This document shows, piece by piece, positions 48,716-57,928 of a stretch of DNA of 64,000 nucleotides (the stretch's first letter is position 1; each line of letters starts with the position of its first letter). The notes below the pieces were generated by a model that saw only the letters and a list, made by a program, of their open reading frames with translations, had not been told where the DNA came from and did no database searches. The stretch spans positions 1 to 64,000 of the forward strand of contig JAGBDL010000193.1 of the NCBI GenBank assembly GCA_017937505.1. Direction: 5' to 3'. The DNA is from Clostridia bacterium (GTDB lineage: Bacteria > Bacillota > Clostridia > Christensenellales > Aristaeellaceae). The translations under genes were made by a program, and so were the position numbers.

Positions 48716-51700
48716 TTATCTGGCGTAGTCCGTCAGGCCTACGTCGACGCTCAGAAGCGTCTGGCCGGACTTCAGCGCAATCGGCGCGCTCATACCCGTG
48801 TCCGGGTCAAGGTCGCTGTCGATCTCGCCCAGCGGCGCGCCGAAGCAGGAGGTCAGCGTGTCGCCCTCACGCGCGTCAAGCCGCAGCACATAGGTGCCCG
48901 GGCGCAGCGCGTCGAAGGCGTAGTAGCCATACCTGTCGCTCCTCGTCGTCGCAGCCTCCGTCATCGTGCCGTCCGCGTTCACGTACAGAAGCGTCAGCTG
49001 CACGTCCGGAATCAGCGGCTCCTTGTAATCCTGCAGGCCGTTGCCGTTTTTGTCGTGCCAGACCGTATCGCCGATCCTGCCGGGCAGGATGCCGCCCACG
49101 TTCAGGTTCTCTCTGGTCTCGCCCATGGCAAGCGTGATCGCGTTCGTCGCGCCCACGCTGCCGTCGACCACCGGCACGCAGGAGTCGCCGTCGCGGCCCG
49201 TGCAGTCGGTAAAGAGCATCTCGCTGCGAAGCGTGAAGCGCACGCCGTAGGTGCCCGCGCGCAGCCGTTCAAAGGCATAGCGGCCTTCGCTGTCCACCCG
49301 GGTTTCATCCAGCACCGTGCCGTCCGCGCTCAGCAGCTCGGCCTTCACGCCGGTCATCGCCGCTTCGCCCGCATCCATCGCGCCGTTCACGTTCGCGTCC
49401 TCAAACGCTCGTCCGGCGATCCGGCCTGCCAGCACCACGGGAACCGCGCCGGCCTGCTCAAACTCGCCCATCGCCAGCGTCACTTCGCCCGTCTCGCCCT
49501 CCAGGGCGTCCGCGTCCGTCATGTTCAGCGGCGCGCCGATCGCAAAGAACGCATCCTCGTCCAGCACATAGCGCAGACGGTAGGTGCCTGGGCGCAGCAT
49601 GTCAAAGCTGAACGCGCCCGTCCCGTCCGCGTGCGCCGTCGCCACGACGGTGCCGCCCTGCATGGCCGTCACCACCGCGCCCTCAAGGCCCGGCTCGTCC
49701 TCGCCGCATACACCGTCGCCGTTCTGGTCGATCGCCACGCGGCCCGCAATGCACGCCGGCACAATCGCGCCCACACAGAGGTTCTCCCTGCTCTCGCCCA
49801 TCGCCAGCGTGAACGCGCCGGTCTGCGCCGTATCGCTGTCCACATGGTCAATCGCGCTTTCGCCGCTGCGGGTGAAGATTCGTCCGCCCGGCAGCGTCAC
49901 GCGCAGCGCGTATTCGCCCTTGCGCACAAAGCCGATGGCATAGCCGCCGTCTTCGTCCGTCTCGGCGCTGGCCGCCGTCTCGCCGGTGGCGGCATTCACC
50001 AACTCCACCAGCGCGCCGCTCACGCCGTGTTCATTCTCATTCATGCGGCCGTCATAGGCGCTGTCCTCCCAGACCACGCCGCTCACCGTGCCCACGCCGA
50101 CCACGCCGACGTCGATGTCCGTTCGGCTGTCACCCGCGGCGACCGGCACAGAGGCCGTCGAGGCGGTGCGCGCGTTCTCCATCGGCACGCTGCTCACGCG
50201 GCGGGTTCCGACCGCCTGTCTGGCGAACGCATAGCCGTCCGGGAGCGCAAAGGTCAGCACCGCATCGCCCGGGGTCACGCCGTCAAAGCGGTACGCGCCC
50301 GTCTCATCGGTGACGGTGTCGAGCACGCGGCCCGCGTCGGCACCGCTCACCATCGTGAGCGTCGCCTGCACGTTCGCCATGCCCGTCTCCTCGTTGGCGC
50401 GCTTGCCGTCGTCGTCCTGATCGTACCACACCACGCCGCCCAGCGACGCCGTCTTCAGCGCGCCGATGCGCACATCCGTGATTGCGCCGCCCATCGCGAG
50501 CGTGCCCAGCGCGATCTCCGCGTCCGCCGCGCCGGTGCGCGCAGCCCGGGATTCGCCGCCCTCCGCCGTATACTGATAGCCGTCCGGGAGCGTCACGCGA
50601 AGTGCATAATCGCCCGGCATCAGCTGGTCAAACGTGAATTCGCCGCTGCGGATGGTCTGCCTGCCGGCGACCTCATCGCCGTTTTCGTCAATCAGCGTTA
50701 CCGTCGCGCCGCGCAGGCCGCTTTCCGACGCGCCCATCGCGCCGTCAAAGTCGCTGTCCTCCCAGACCAGACCGCTGATCGCACCCTGCGTCAGCAGGCC
50801 GTAGCCGATATTTTGCACCTGTACGCCGCCCAGCAGCGTGAACGCCTGCGAGTAGCCGCGGCCGTCGCGCTCGGTTTCAAGCGCCAGCGCGCCGCCCTCC
50901 TGTGCGCCGGAGAAGACATAGCCCTCCTGCGCGTCTACGCGCAGCTTGTAGGTGCCCGGCTTGAGGTGCTCAAAGGCGAAGCGGCCATCCACGCCCGTTT
51001 CCGTGCTCGCCAGGATATTCCTGCCCGCGCCGTCCATCAGGTGAACGCTCACGCCGCTCATCGGCGCCTCGCCCTCGTCCGGCAGTCTGTCGCCGCTGCG
51101 ATCCTCCCAGATCAGGCCGCTCAGGCTGCTCAGGCGCACCACGCCCGCGTTGGCCGTGGACGTCGCCTGGCCGCCGGTCACGGAGATCGTGCGCGTGCCG
51201 GAGACGTTTGTGTCGCTTTCCTGCACGCCGCCGCGCGTCGCCGTGCGCTCCGTGCCGGAGAAGCCGCAGCCCTCCTGCGCCGTGAAGCGGACGGTGTAGC
51301 GTCCGGGCGCAAGGCCCTCAAACGCGTAGCCGCCGTCCTCGCCCGGGCGCGTCTGCGCCGCGGTCTCGCCACTCTGATTCAGCAGCTCCACGAGCACATC
51401 CGGACAGGCCGACTCGCTCTCGTCGCGGTTCGCATCCGCATCGTCGTCGTAGAAGACCACGCCGGAGATGGAACCCGAGAGCATCGCGCCGATATAGCGC
51501 TCCTCATCGCCGCCCATGGTCAGCGTGAACGGCAGGCTGCGTCCGCTGGAGCTCGCGCTCTGGGGCACGCAGCTCACCGGATAATTCGTGCCGGCCGCAT
51601 TGATCTGTTTGGTTGCGCGCCACTGGCCCGGCAGCTGATAGGCGATCACATACTCGCCCGGGCTCACGCCCTCAAACACCGCCGTGCCCGCCGCATCCGT

Positions 51701-54700
51701 CGTATAGGCGATTTCCTCAGCATCCTCGCCGTTTTCCAGGCGGATCAGGGAAACCGTCGCGCCGGAGAGCAGTGCCTCGTACGCGCCCTTCTGGCCGTCG
51801 TACTGCGTGTCGCAGAAGACCGTCACCGTCAGCCTCGCCGGGATGGTCGCGCCCGCGTCGACCGACGCCACCGCCTCGCCCGGCTTGAGCGTGAACGTGC
51901 GCGTCGCACCGCTCTGCGACACCGCGCCGTACACGCTGGAATCCGCGCCATAGCGCGTGAACGCCCAGTCGCCGTCCAGCTCAAAGAGCACGCTGTATTC
52001 GCCTGCGCGCAGCGCCTCAAACGCATACGCGCCGTTTTCGTCCGTCACCGTCTCAGCAACGGTCCCGGTGTGTCCCTCGCTCGCCCTGAGCAGCGCTACG
52101 CGCACGCCGGAGAGCGCCCTGGCGCCCTCGGGAATCACGCCGTCGCCATCCTCATCCACGCGCACCGCGCCGTAGATCGCCGCGCTCTTTTCCAGCTCGA
52201 GCACGCCGAAGGCATGCGTGTCGCCCGCGCCCAGCTCGATCGTCCGGACGATCCTCCCGTCCTCCGCGTCCTGGCACAGGTATCCCTGCGGGATCTCGAT
52301 CGTCACCTCATAGGTGCCCGGCAGGATGCGGCTGAAGGCAAACTCGCCCATGCCGCCTGTCACCGCCACGATCGGCTCGTCGTCCGCGCCGGCGTTAAGC
52401 GCGCGCATCTCGACATTCAGGCCCGCAAAGCCGGTCATTTCGCCGCTCTCCACGCGCTCGAGCACTGCGCCGTCAATCTCCGCGGCGTAGATGCAGCCGA
52501 CATTCACGACGTAATCCGTGTGACTGCCGTCCATGCGCAGCACGCCGCTGGTGCCATAGCGCTTGTCCTCGACGGCGGAGATCCTGTGGCTGCTCTGCAG
52601 GCTGCCGCTGGAGAAGACCACGCTCTCGCCCGCGTCAAACTGCACGCGGTATTCGCCGCTGGAGATGGCGTCAAACGCATAGCGGCCGTCCGCGCCCGTG
52701 CGCGCCGTAGCGACCACGTCGCCGCCCAGCGTCAGCAGGGAGACCGTCATGCCCGCGTAGCGGCTCGTCTCCTGCGCGTCCATCACGCCGTTCGCGTTGC
52801 CATCGAAGAACGCCACGCCAGTAATCCGGCCGTCGCGGCCCGCGCTCACCGTCTCAAACAGGCCGTCGGCCTGCATGGTGAAGGCCTCCTCCGCCCGCGC
52901 GCTGCGCCTGAGCACCTGCGTCTGTCCGTCCGGCTCCGTCTGATAGACAAACATGCCCTCAAACACGCAGCTGGCGGCCATGTTCACGCTGCCCTGCGCG
53001 CTGGCCTGCACACTGAGCGTGACCTGGCCCGGCGTAAAGCCCGCGCCCGCCTCCTCTTTTCCGGTCGTATCGCTGATATACGTCACGCGAACCGCGCAGA
53101 TGTCGTCGCGCACATCATCCAGGCTGACCGCCGTCGGGCCGGAGAGCACGCCGGTCTCCCTCGCGTCGGAGGGCTGCCAGCCGCCGCCGTCCAGGCAGTA
53201 TTCCACACGCGCGCGGTATGCGCCGCCCGCCGCGTCGCCCGCGCCGGAGAGCACCACGCTGGCGATGTCGCTGCGCTCGCTGCCCGCCGCGCCGGCCTCA
53301 AGGGTCAGGGTCGGGGTCAGCAGCATCTCGGCGCCCTCGAGCGCACCGGTTTCCACGCTCAGCAGCGTCAGTCCCTGCTGCTGCGCGGCATAGAGCGCCT
53401 CGATCAGGTTCAGATCGCCGTCCTGCGGCACCTTCACCGCCGCCATCTGCACGGCCGTCACCTGACCGCCCTGCGTGAGATACGGCGCCACCTGCACCTC
53501 GCTTTGCGCCGGCACGCTCAGCGCATAGCCCGGCGCGGCCTTCGTCTGGCGCAGCACATACGCGCCCACCGGCACGGCCATCGGGTTCTGATACGCTTCC
53601 CCGCCCATCTCGAAGGCGAGCACGGTTTCGCCGGTGCTTTGGGAGACCAGCGCATAGGCGCCGCCCGGCACATGCGCGCCCGTGGCCGCGTCCACCGCGT
53701 CCAGCTTGAAGAAGCCCCTGTCGCTGGAGACCGCGCACTCAAGCGTCGTCATCTCTCCCGCGCGCAGCAGCACCTCATAGTAGGTTTCGTCCGCGGCAAA
53801 GCCCTCCGCGCTGCCCAGCTCGTGCAGATAATAGGTCGTGCCCTCGATCGCCGCAGGCAGCTTTGCGCTGGCGTTCCTGCCCTCGGCCATCTCCTGCGCC
53901 GTCACGTTCGCCCACAGCGTCGTCTGGCTGTCCGCGCTCGGATACGGCTTCATCTCGCCGTCTTCCATCGTGTACACGCCGTACTGGCCCGTCAGCGGCA
54001 CGACGTAGGTGCGCATCGCGCTGTCAAACGTCAGGCCCGTCTTGGCGACGGTCACCACCGCGTATTCCTCCAGCGGCACGCTGATCTCCGTCACCTCACC
54101 GCCCGTAACGTCTGCCGTGCGGCTCGCAGCGAGCGTATAGCCCTGCGGCATCTGCGTCTGGCGCAGCACATACGCGCCCGCTGCCAGACCGCCCGCGTAG
54201 AACGCGCCGTCCTGCATGGTCATCCCGATCACGGTGCCGTCCGCATCGGTCAGCTCAAAGCGGATCTGCGCCAAATCCTCGTCGCTCAGCCTGCCGCCCG
54301 TCAGGCGTACGCGCACGCCGCCCTTGTCATGAAGACAGGTCAGCGCCGCCTCGGTCTGCTTCGTGTTTTCCACGCTGAAGCGCACGGCCTCCGGCGCACG
54401 GCAGCCCAGCGCAAGCGTCTGCCCGTCGATCACAGCGGCATACTCACCCGCCGGCAGGCTCACGTCAGCCCTGCCGTTTTCATCCGTCGTCAGCATGACG
54501 CCCATATCCGTCAGCGAGCCGCTTTCCTCTGCGCGCTGTACGCTGACCTGCGCGCCCGCCACCGGCGCATAGACCGCGCCGCCGCTTTCATTCAGGCTCT
54601 GCATGCGCACGGTGAGCGACACGCTGCCATAGCGCTCGTGCACAACCGTCACACGCGCCGCCTCGCCGGCCTCTGCCGTCACGGACAGCTCCGCGGCCTT

Positions 54701-56491
54701 CGCGTGGCCCTGCGGCGCGTCGAGCGTCTCCACGATCACCTCGCCCGGGGTCAGCAGCGGGGAAACCGCCATGCCGTCCTCGTCGCAGGCCATTTCATAG
54801 CGCGCGCCGGCGCCGTCGGTCAGCTGATAGACCGCGCCCGCCGCAGGCGCGCCGTTTTCATCCACAGAAGAGAGCATCACGCGCGTGCGCTCGGAGGCAA
54901 ACACGATCGTCTCCTGCGCGGAGGGCAGCGTAAACACGCGCGATTCCGGCTGCACGCCAAGCCTTGCCGCATCGCCGTCCGTCATGCGCAGCGTGTATTC
55001 GCCGCTGAGCGCATCCACCGTGGCTGAGCCCAACGCCGACTCGATCTGCGCGACCGTCTCGCCGTCCGCGCGGCAAAGCGTCAGGCGGAGCGCGTCGTCC
55101 ATCGCCTCCTGTACGATTTCGCCCTGCTCGTCGAGGCGCTCAATCGCCAGGCCGAACGCCTGCTTTTCGCGCGTGAGCAGCTGAAGGCGCACCTGCGTCA
55201 CCTGACCCGCGCGCACCTCAAGCAGCAGATCGCCCGCCGCCTGCGCGTTCACCCCGCCGCATTCAACGCCGCCCAGCTGCACATCCTCATCAATCGTCAG
55301 CTCGGCCATGCGGTACACATCCTCCGGGAGCGCCTCGGAGACCGCCATGCCCTCCGCGTCGAGCGCGTACGGGCCGTAGCGCCTGCCCGTCGATTCGCTC
55401 ACGAGCGTCACGCTTCCGCCGTCCAGCGGCCGCTCGCAGTCCGCCGTCCATTCCACGCGGCCCGTCGCCTCCAGCGCGCTCAGCTCAATCACCGTCGTGG
55501 CGCCGCTCTCCACGATCATCTGGCCCTCGCTCACCGGCAGGATCACGTCCTCTGCGCCCTCATAGCTCAGGCGCACGCCGTAGGTTCCCTCCAGCAGAGA
55601 GGCCCTCGCCTGGCCCTGTGTGTCCGTCACCACGCTGATCACCGGATCGCTGAGGATCTCCATGCGCACGCCCTCGAGCGGACGCTCCCTGGTCTGCGCG
55701 TTTGCGTCGAGCACGGTCAGCTGCATGTTCAGCAGCACCGAGCCGGAGGCCGGGTGCTCAAAGGTGACGCGCGTGCGGCGCGCCGGGCTGACGGACACGA
55801 CCACGCCGTCCTGCGCCGCTTCGCCGCCGCTGACGCTGCGCGCTTCAAACGTGCCCTCGGGCAGCTCCACCTCGCGGACGGTATAGCGCTGCGCCTGCTC
55901 GCAGGTCAGCACCGCCTCGCCGTTTTCATCGGTTGTCATCGTGCGGCGCTCGCCGTCCTCGCCGGTCGCCTCCAGCACGACGCCCGCCACCGGCGTGCCC
56001 AGGGAATCCACGGCGCAGACCGCCAGCTGGCCGGCCATCGCGTTGCGCACCACGATCTCCCCGCCCGTCACCGGGATGAGCGTCTCGTCGTCAAAGAGAT
56101 ACCCCTGCGGCGCGCTCTCCTGACGCAGGTAGAATTCCGCGCCCTGCGGCAGCGTGAAGCGGGTCTCTCCCTCGCCCGTGCGGATGCGCATGGGCTCGCT
56201 GGGGTACAGCGGGTTTGCCCACGGGGTCAGCTCGCCCGTGCCGGAGAAGACATACACGCCAAACTCCGCGCCGGCCAGGGCGTTCACCTCCTGCACCTCG
56301 TCGCTGTCCGCGTCAAGGGCAAGGCCCTCCACACGCAGGCTGATGGTGCCCGCGACGCCCGACGCCTGCATGGCGGGAACGTAAATATAGTCGCCAAGGC
56401 GCTTTTCCTCCGCCGCGGCCGTCTGACCCTGGGCCAGCACAGCGCACAAAAGCAGCGCCGCGCCCTTTGCAATCGATCTCCTGTTCACCAT
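48716..56491 (-). CDS. Giant secreted protein with SpaA-like and SdrD_B-like repeats
   Basis: 2,591 residues. Residues 1-28 are a signal peptide (MVNRRSIAKGAALLLCAVLAQG then QTAAA). About 50-1220 contain many prealbumin-like/SpaA-type beta modules (TRFTLPQGAEFYLRQESAPQGYLFD; YVLRQTQMPQGYTLA; YVLRQTKAAPGYALS). About 1220-2591 are twelve SdrD_B-like modules of 105-120 residues, each with G-x-V-W/F-x-D-x-x-x-D-G, then YAFxxLxPGxYxLRV. The last ends GLTDYAR at the stop: there is no LPXTG, no membrane anchor and no SLH domain. The modules suggest a filamentous, Ca2+-rigid surface or matrix protein. ATG at 56491 after AAGGAG. It has its own promoter. Confidence 0.93.
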   Translation of the reverse strand: MVNRRSIAKGAALLLCAVLAQGQTAAAEEKRLGDYIYVPAMQASGVAGTISLRVEGLALDADSDEVQEVNALAGAEFGVYVFSGTGELTPWANPLYPSEPMRIRTGEGETRFTLPQGAEFYLRQESAPQGYLFDDETLIPVTGGEIVVRNAMAGQLAVCAVDSLGTPVAGVVLEATGEDGERRTMTTDENGEAVLTCEQAQRYTVREVELPEGTFEARSVSGGEAAQDGVVVSVSPARRTRVTFEHPASGSVLLNMQLTVLDANAQTRERPLEGVRMEILSDPVISVVTDTQGQARASLLEGTYGVRLSYEGAEDVILPVSEGQMIVESGATTVIELSALEATGRVEWTADCERPLDGGSVTLVSESTGRRYGPYALDAEGMAVSEALPEDVYRMAELTIDEDVQLGGVECGGVNAQAAGDLLLEVRAGQVTQVRLQLLTREKQAFGLAIERLDEQGEIVQEAMDDALRLTLCRADGETVAQIESALGSATVDALSGEYTLRMTDGDAARLGVQPESRVFTLPSAQETIVFASERTRVMLSSVDENGAPAAGAVYQLTDGAGARYEMACDEDGMAVSPLLTPGEVIVETLDAPQGHAKAAELSVTAEAGEAARVTVVHERYGSVSLTVRMQSLNESGGAVYAPVAGAQVSVQRAEESGSLTDMGVMLTTDENGRADVSLPAGEYAAVIDGQTLALGCRAPEAVRFSVENTKQTEAALTCLHDKGGVRVRLTGGRLSDEDLAQIRFELTDADGTVIGMTMQDGAFYAGGLAAGAYVLRQTQMPQGYTLAASRTADVTGGEVTEISVPLEEYAVVTVAKTGLTFDSAMRTYVVPLTGQYGVYTMEDGEMKPYPSADSQTTLWANVTAQEMAEGRNASAKLPAAIEGTTYYLHELGSAEGFAADETYYEVLLRAGEMTTLECAVSSDRGFFKLDAVDAATGAHVPGGAYALVSQSTGETVLAFEMGGEAYQNPMAVPVGAYVLRQTKAAPGYALSVPAQSEVQVAPYLTQGGQVTAVQMAAVKVPQDGDLNLIEALYAAQQQGLTLLSVETGALEGAEMLLTPTLTLEAGAAGSERSDIASVVLSGAGDAAGGAYRARVEYCLDGGGWQPSDARETGVLSGPTAVSLDDVRDDICAVRVTYISDTTGKEEAGAGFTPGQVTLSVQASAQGSVNMAASCVFEGMFVYQTEPDGQTQVLRRSARAEEAFTMQADGLFETVSAGRDGRITGVAFFDGNANGVMDAQETSRYAGMTVSLLTLGGDVVATARTGADGRYAFDAISSGEYRVQFDAGESVVFSSGSLQSSHRISAVEDKRYGTSGVLRMDGSHTDYVVNVGCIYAAEIDGAVLERVESGEMTGFAGLNVEMRALNAGADDEPIVAVTGGMGEFAFSRILPGTYEVTIEIPQGYLCQDAEDGRIVRTIELGAGDTHAFGVLELEKSAAIYGAVRVDEDGDGVIPEGARALSGVRVALLRASEGHTGTVAETVTDENGAYAFEALRAGEYSVLFELDGDWAFTRYGADSSVYGAVSQSGATRTFTLKPGEAVASVDAGATIPARLTVTVFCDTQYDGQKGAYEALLSGATVSLIRLENGEDAEEIAYTTDAAGTAVFEGVSPGEYVIAYQLPGQWRATKQINAAGTNYPVSCVPQSASSSGRSLPFTLTMGGDEERYIGAMLSGSISGVVFYDDDADANRDESESACPDVLVELLNQSGETAAQTRPGEDGGYAFEGLAPGRYTVRFTAQEGCGFSGTERTATRGGVQESDTNVSGTRTISVTGGQATSTANAGVVRLSSLSGLIWEDRSGDRLPDEGEAPMSGVSVHLMDGAGRNILASTETGVDGRFAFEHLKPGTYKLRVDAQEGYVFSGAQEGGALALETERDGRGYSQAFTLLGGVQVQNIGYGLLTQGAISGLVWEDSDFDGAMGASESGLRGATVTLIDENGDEVAGRQTIRSGEFTFDQLMPGDYALRVTLPDGYQYTAEGGESRAARTGAADAEIALGTLAMGGAITDVRIGALKTASLGGVVWYDQDDDGKRANEETGMANVQATLTMVSGADAGRVLDTVTDETGAYRFDGVTPGDAVLTFALPDGYAFARQAVGTRRVSSVPMENARTASTASVPVAAGDSRTDIDVGVVGVGTVSGVVWEDSAYDGRMNENEHGVSGALVELVNAATGETAASAETDEDGGYAIGFVRKGEYALRVTLPGGRIFTRSGESAIDHVDSDTAQTGAFTLAMGESRENLCVGAIVPACIAGRVAIDQNGDGVCGEDEPGLEGAVVTAMQGGTVVATAHADGTGAFSFDMLRPGTYRLRYVLDEDAFFAIGAPLNMTDADALEGETGEVTLAMGEFEQAGAVPVVLAGRIAGRAFEDANVNGAMDAGEAAMTGVKAELLSADGTVLDETRVDSEGRYAFERLRAGTYGVRFTLRSEMLFTDCTGRDGDSCVPVVDGSVGATNAITLAMGETRENLNVGGILPGRIGDTVWHDKNGNGLQDYKEPLIPDVQLTLLYVNADGTMTEAATTRSDRYGYYAFDALRPGTYVLRLDAREGDTLTSCFGAPLGEIDSDLDPDTGMSAPIALKSGQTLLSVDVGLTDYAR

Positions 56492-56550
56492 ATATCTCCT
56501 TCGCTGCAAAGCAGACTGCAAAATCAGCATAAGATTCCAGTATTCAATCA

Positions 56551-56579
56551 ATTTTAATCCATCTGGCGGGACTTGTCAA
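56551..56579 (-). promoter_or_regulatory. Promoter of the giant gene
   Basis: Minus strand TTGACA (56574-56579), 17-bp spacer, TAAAAT (56551-56556). Its -35 box overlaps that of the divergent promoter. Confidence 0.8.
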
Positions 56580-56601
56580 GAAAAGCGAATTGTGATATGC
56601 T
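56573..56601 (+). promoter_or_regulatory. Promoter of the thioesterase gene
   Basis: TTGTCA (56573-56578), 17-bp spacer, TATGCT (56596-56601). Confidence 0.7.
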
Positions 56602-56658
56602 TTCTTCGTTTAAGCCAGTTGAATTCCGTTCATTTTTCGCATTCCCGGAGGCAACCCC

Positions 56659-57396
56659 ATGAACAGGCAATACAGTGAAACCTTCGTCGTGCGCGCGACG
56701 GACTGCGACGTGCAGCGCCGCATGCGCCCGGCCGCGCTCTTTGTCGCCATGCAGGAGGGCGGCGAGCGCCACGCGATCACCCTGGGCGCGGGCTACGACG
56801 CGATGATGGCGCGCGGTCTTTTTTTCGCGCTGACGCGCATCCACGTCCGCTTCGTGCGCGCGCCCCGCTGCGGCGAGCGCGTCGTGCACACCACCTGGCC
56901 CGGCGTGAGCAACCGCTTCTTCTGTCCGCGCTATCACACCTTCGCCCTGGAGGACGGCACGCCGCTGGCCTCCGCCGGCGCGCTGTGGGTGATGCTGGAT
57001 GTGAACAGCCGCAAGATCGTCAGCCCCAGCACAGTGGAGCTAAACTTCCCGGACACGTCCGGCATTCCCTCGCCCATTGACCTGCCCACGCGCCTGCCGC
57101 ACCTGGGTGAGACGACCGAGCGCTTCATCCGCACGCCGATGTACTCCGATTATGACGTCAACGGCCATGTGAACAACACGCGCTACATCGGCTTTCTGTG
57201 CGACGCGCTGGGGCACGAGGCGCTTGACGGCCATTACCTCGGCGACCTGGTCGCAGGCTATGAAAAGGAAATCCGCGAGCCGCGCCCGCTTTCGCTCTCC
57301 CTTTCCCGCGAGGGCGATCGCTTCACCTTCCTCATCGCCTCCGAAAGCGGCGAAAAGCACTTCGTCGCCGGCGGCACGTTGCGAAAGGAGGAATAA
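56659..57396 (+). CDS. Acyl-ACP thioesterase (FatA/FatB-like, double hotdog)
   Basis: 245-residue enzyme releasing fatty acids from acyl-ACP. N-terminal hotdog: YSETFVVRATDCDVQRRMRPAALFVAMQEGGERHA; C-terminal hotdog: TPMYSDYDVNGHVNNTRYIGFLCDAL, whose Asp-x-Asn-x-His-x-x-Asn pattern holds the catalytic residues of bacterial members. Start ATG with GGAGG seven bases upstream. Four bases separate its stop from the Nif11-like gene, so the two are co-translated. Confidence 0.93.
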   Translation: MNRQYSETFVVRATDCDVQRRMRPAALFVAMQEGGERHAITLGAGYDAMMARGLFFALTRIHVRFVRAPRCGERVVHTTWPGVSNRFFCPRYHTFALEDGTPLASAGALWVMLDVNSRKIVSPSTVELNFPDTSGIPSPIDLPTRLPHLGETTERFIRTPMYSDYDVNGHVNNTRYIGFLCDALGHEALDGHYLGDLVAGYEKEIREPRPLSLSLSREGDRFTFLIASESGEKHFVAGGTLRKEE

Positions 57397-57399
57397 GCC

Positions 57400-57675
57400 A
57401 TGAACGAAACCCTGCGAAAGCTCCGTGAACGCGCGCTTGCCGATCCCGCATTCCGTGCCGCGCTACTCAAAACCCGAGAGGCGGAGGATCCGCTGCTGGC
57501 CCTGTGCGAGTTTTCCACCGCCCACGGCTTTCCCCTGACGCTGGGCGACGTGATCTCCGACGGCGAGGAATTCTGCTGCAACCAAATGAAATCCACCAAC
57601 GGCGGCAACCCGATGCCCTACGACTGCTTCGGCTTTGACGACGAGTACGAGATGTTCTTCCTGTCCATTCTGTAA
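57400..57675 (+). CDS. Nif11-like small protein, possible RiPP precursor
   Basis: 91 residues. Residues 1-52 follow the Nif11 leader pattern: MNETLRKLRERALADPAFRA, a Leu/Ala helix, then FSTAHGFPLTLGDV. Gly68-Gly69 could be a leader cleavage site, leaving a 22-residue core that begins NPMPYDCFGFDDEYEM and ends FFLSIL. Cysteines are at 36, 59, 60 and 76. No modifying enzyme is adjacent. AAAGGAGGAATAAGCC precedes the ATG, inside the thioesterase stop region. It could equally be a non-RiPP Nif11 protein. Confidence 0.6.
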   Translation: MNETLRKLRERALADPAFRAALLKTREAEDPLLALCEFSTAHGFPLTLGDVISDGEEFCCNQMKSTNGGNPMPYDCFGFDDEYEMFFLSIL

Positions 57676-57688
57676 ACCTCACCACGCA

Positions 57689-57720
57689 AAAAGCGCACCC
57701 GATGACGGATGCGCTTTTGA
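57689..57720 (+). terminator. Terminator after the Nif11-like gene
   Basis: AAAAGCGCA (57689-57697) pairs with TGCGCTTTT (57710-57718), with an inner CCG/CGG; the tail is T-rich (GATTTTG). Confidence 0.85.
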
Positions 57721-57784
57721 TTTTGTCGCCTTTTGCTGATCTGCTTCCAATATGCCATCCTGGCGGATTTCGCCCGTTTCAATC

Positions 57785-57906
57785 GTAGGCTGCTGCGCAG
57801 CCTGCTCTGAAGCTGCATTTTCTTGAGCGTATTGGATACGTTGGGCTGCCGCCCAAACCTGCCTGAGGGATTTCATCCCTCAAACTCCCTTCTTCGCTTC
57901 GCGCCT
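57785..57906 (+). repeat. Structured intergenic repeat, copy D
   Basis: Contains AGGCTGC-TGC-GCAGCCT (57787-57803), TTGGGC-TGCC-GCCCAA (57841-57856) and TGAGGGAT-TTC-ATCCCTCA (57864-57882), then the tail CTCCCTTCTTCGCTTCGCGC (to about 57904). It is the cleanest copy of the core, between converging genes. Confidence 0.87.
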
Positions 57907-57928
57907 GGGAAAGCAATGCAGATCAGTC

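Noticed and set aside
48701-55027. A 2,108-codon open frame on the plus strand opposite the giant gene.
   Set aside because: It is a shadow of the GC-rich repeat gene: Arg/His/Ala-rich nonsense composition, no ribosome-binding site, no family match, and the opposite strand has a clear signal peptide and domains.
13050-57906. A CRISPR array made of the repeated units.
   Set aside because: The copies are many kilobases apart, variable in length and structured; there is no regular spacing, leader or cas gene.
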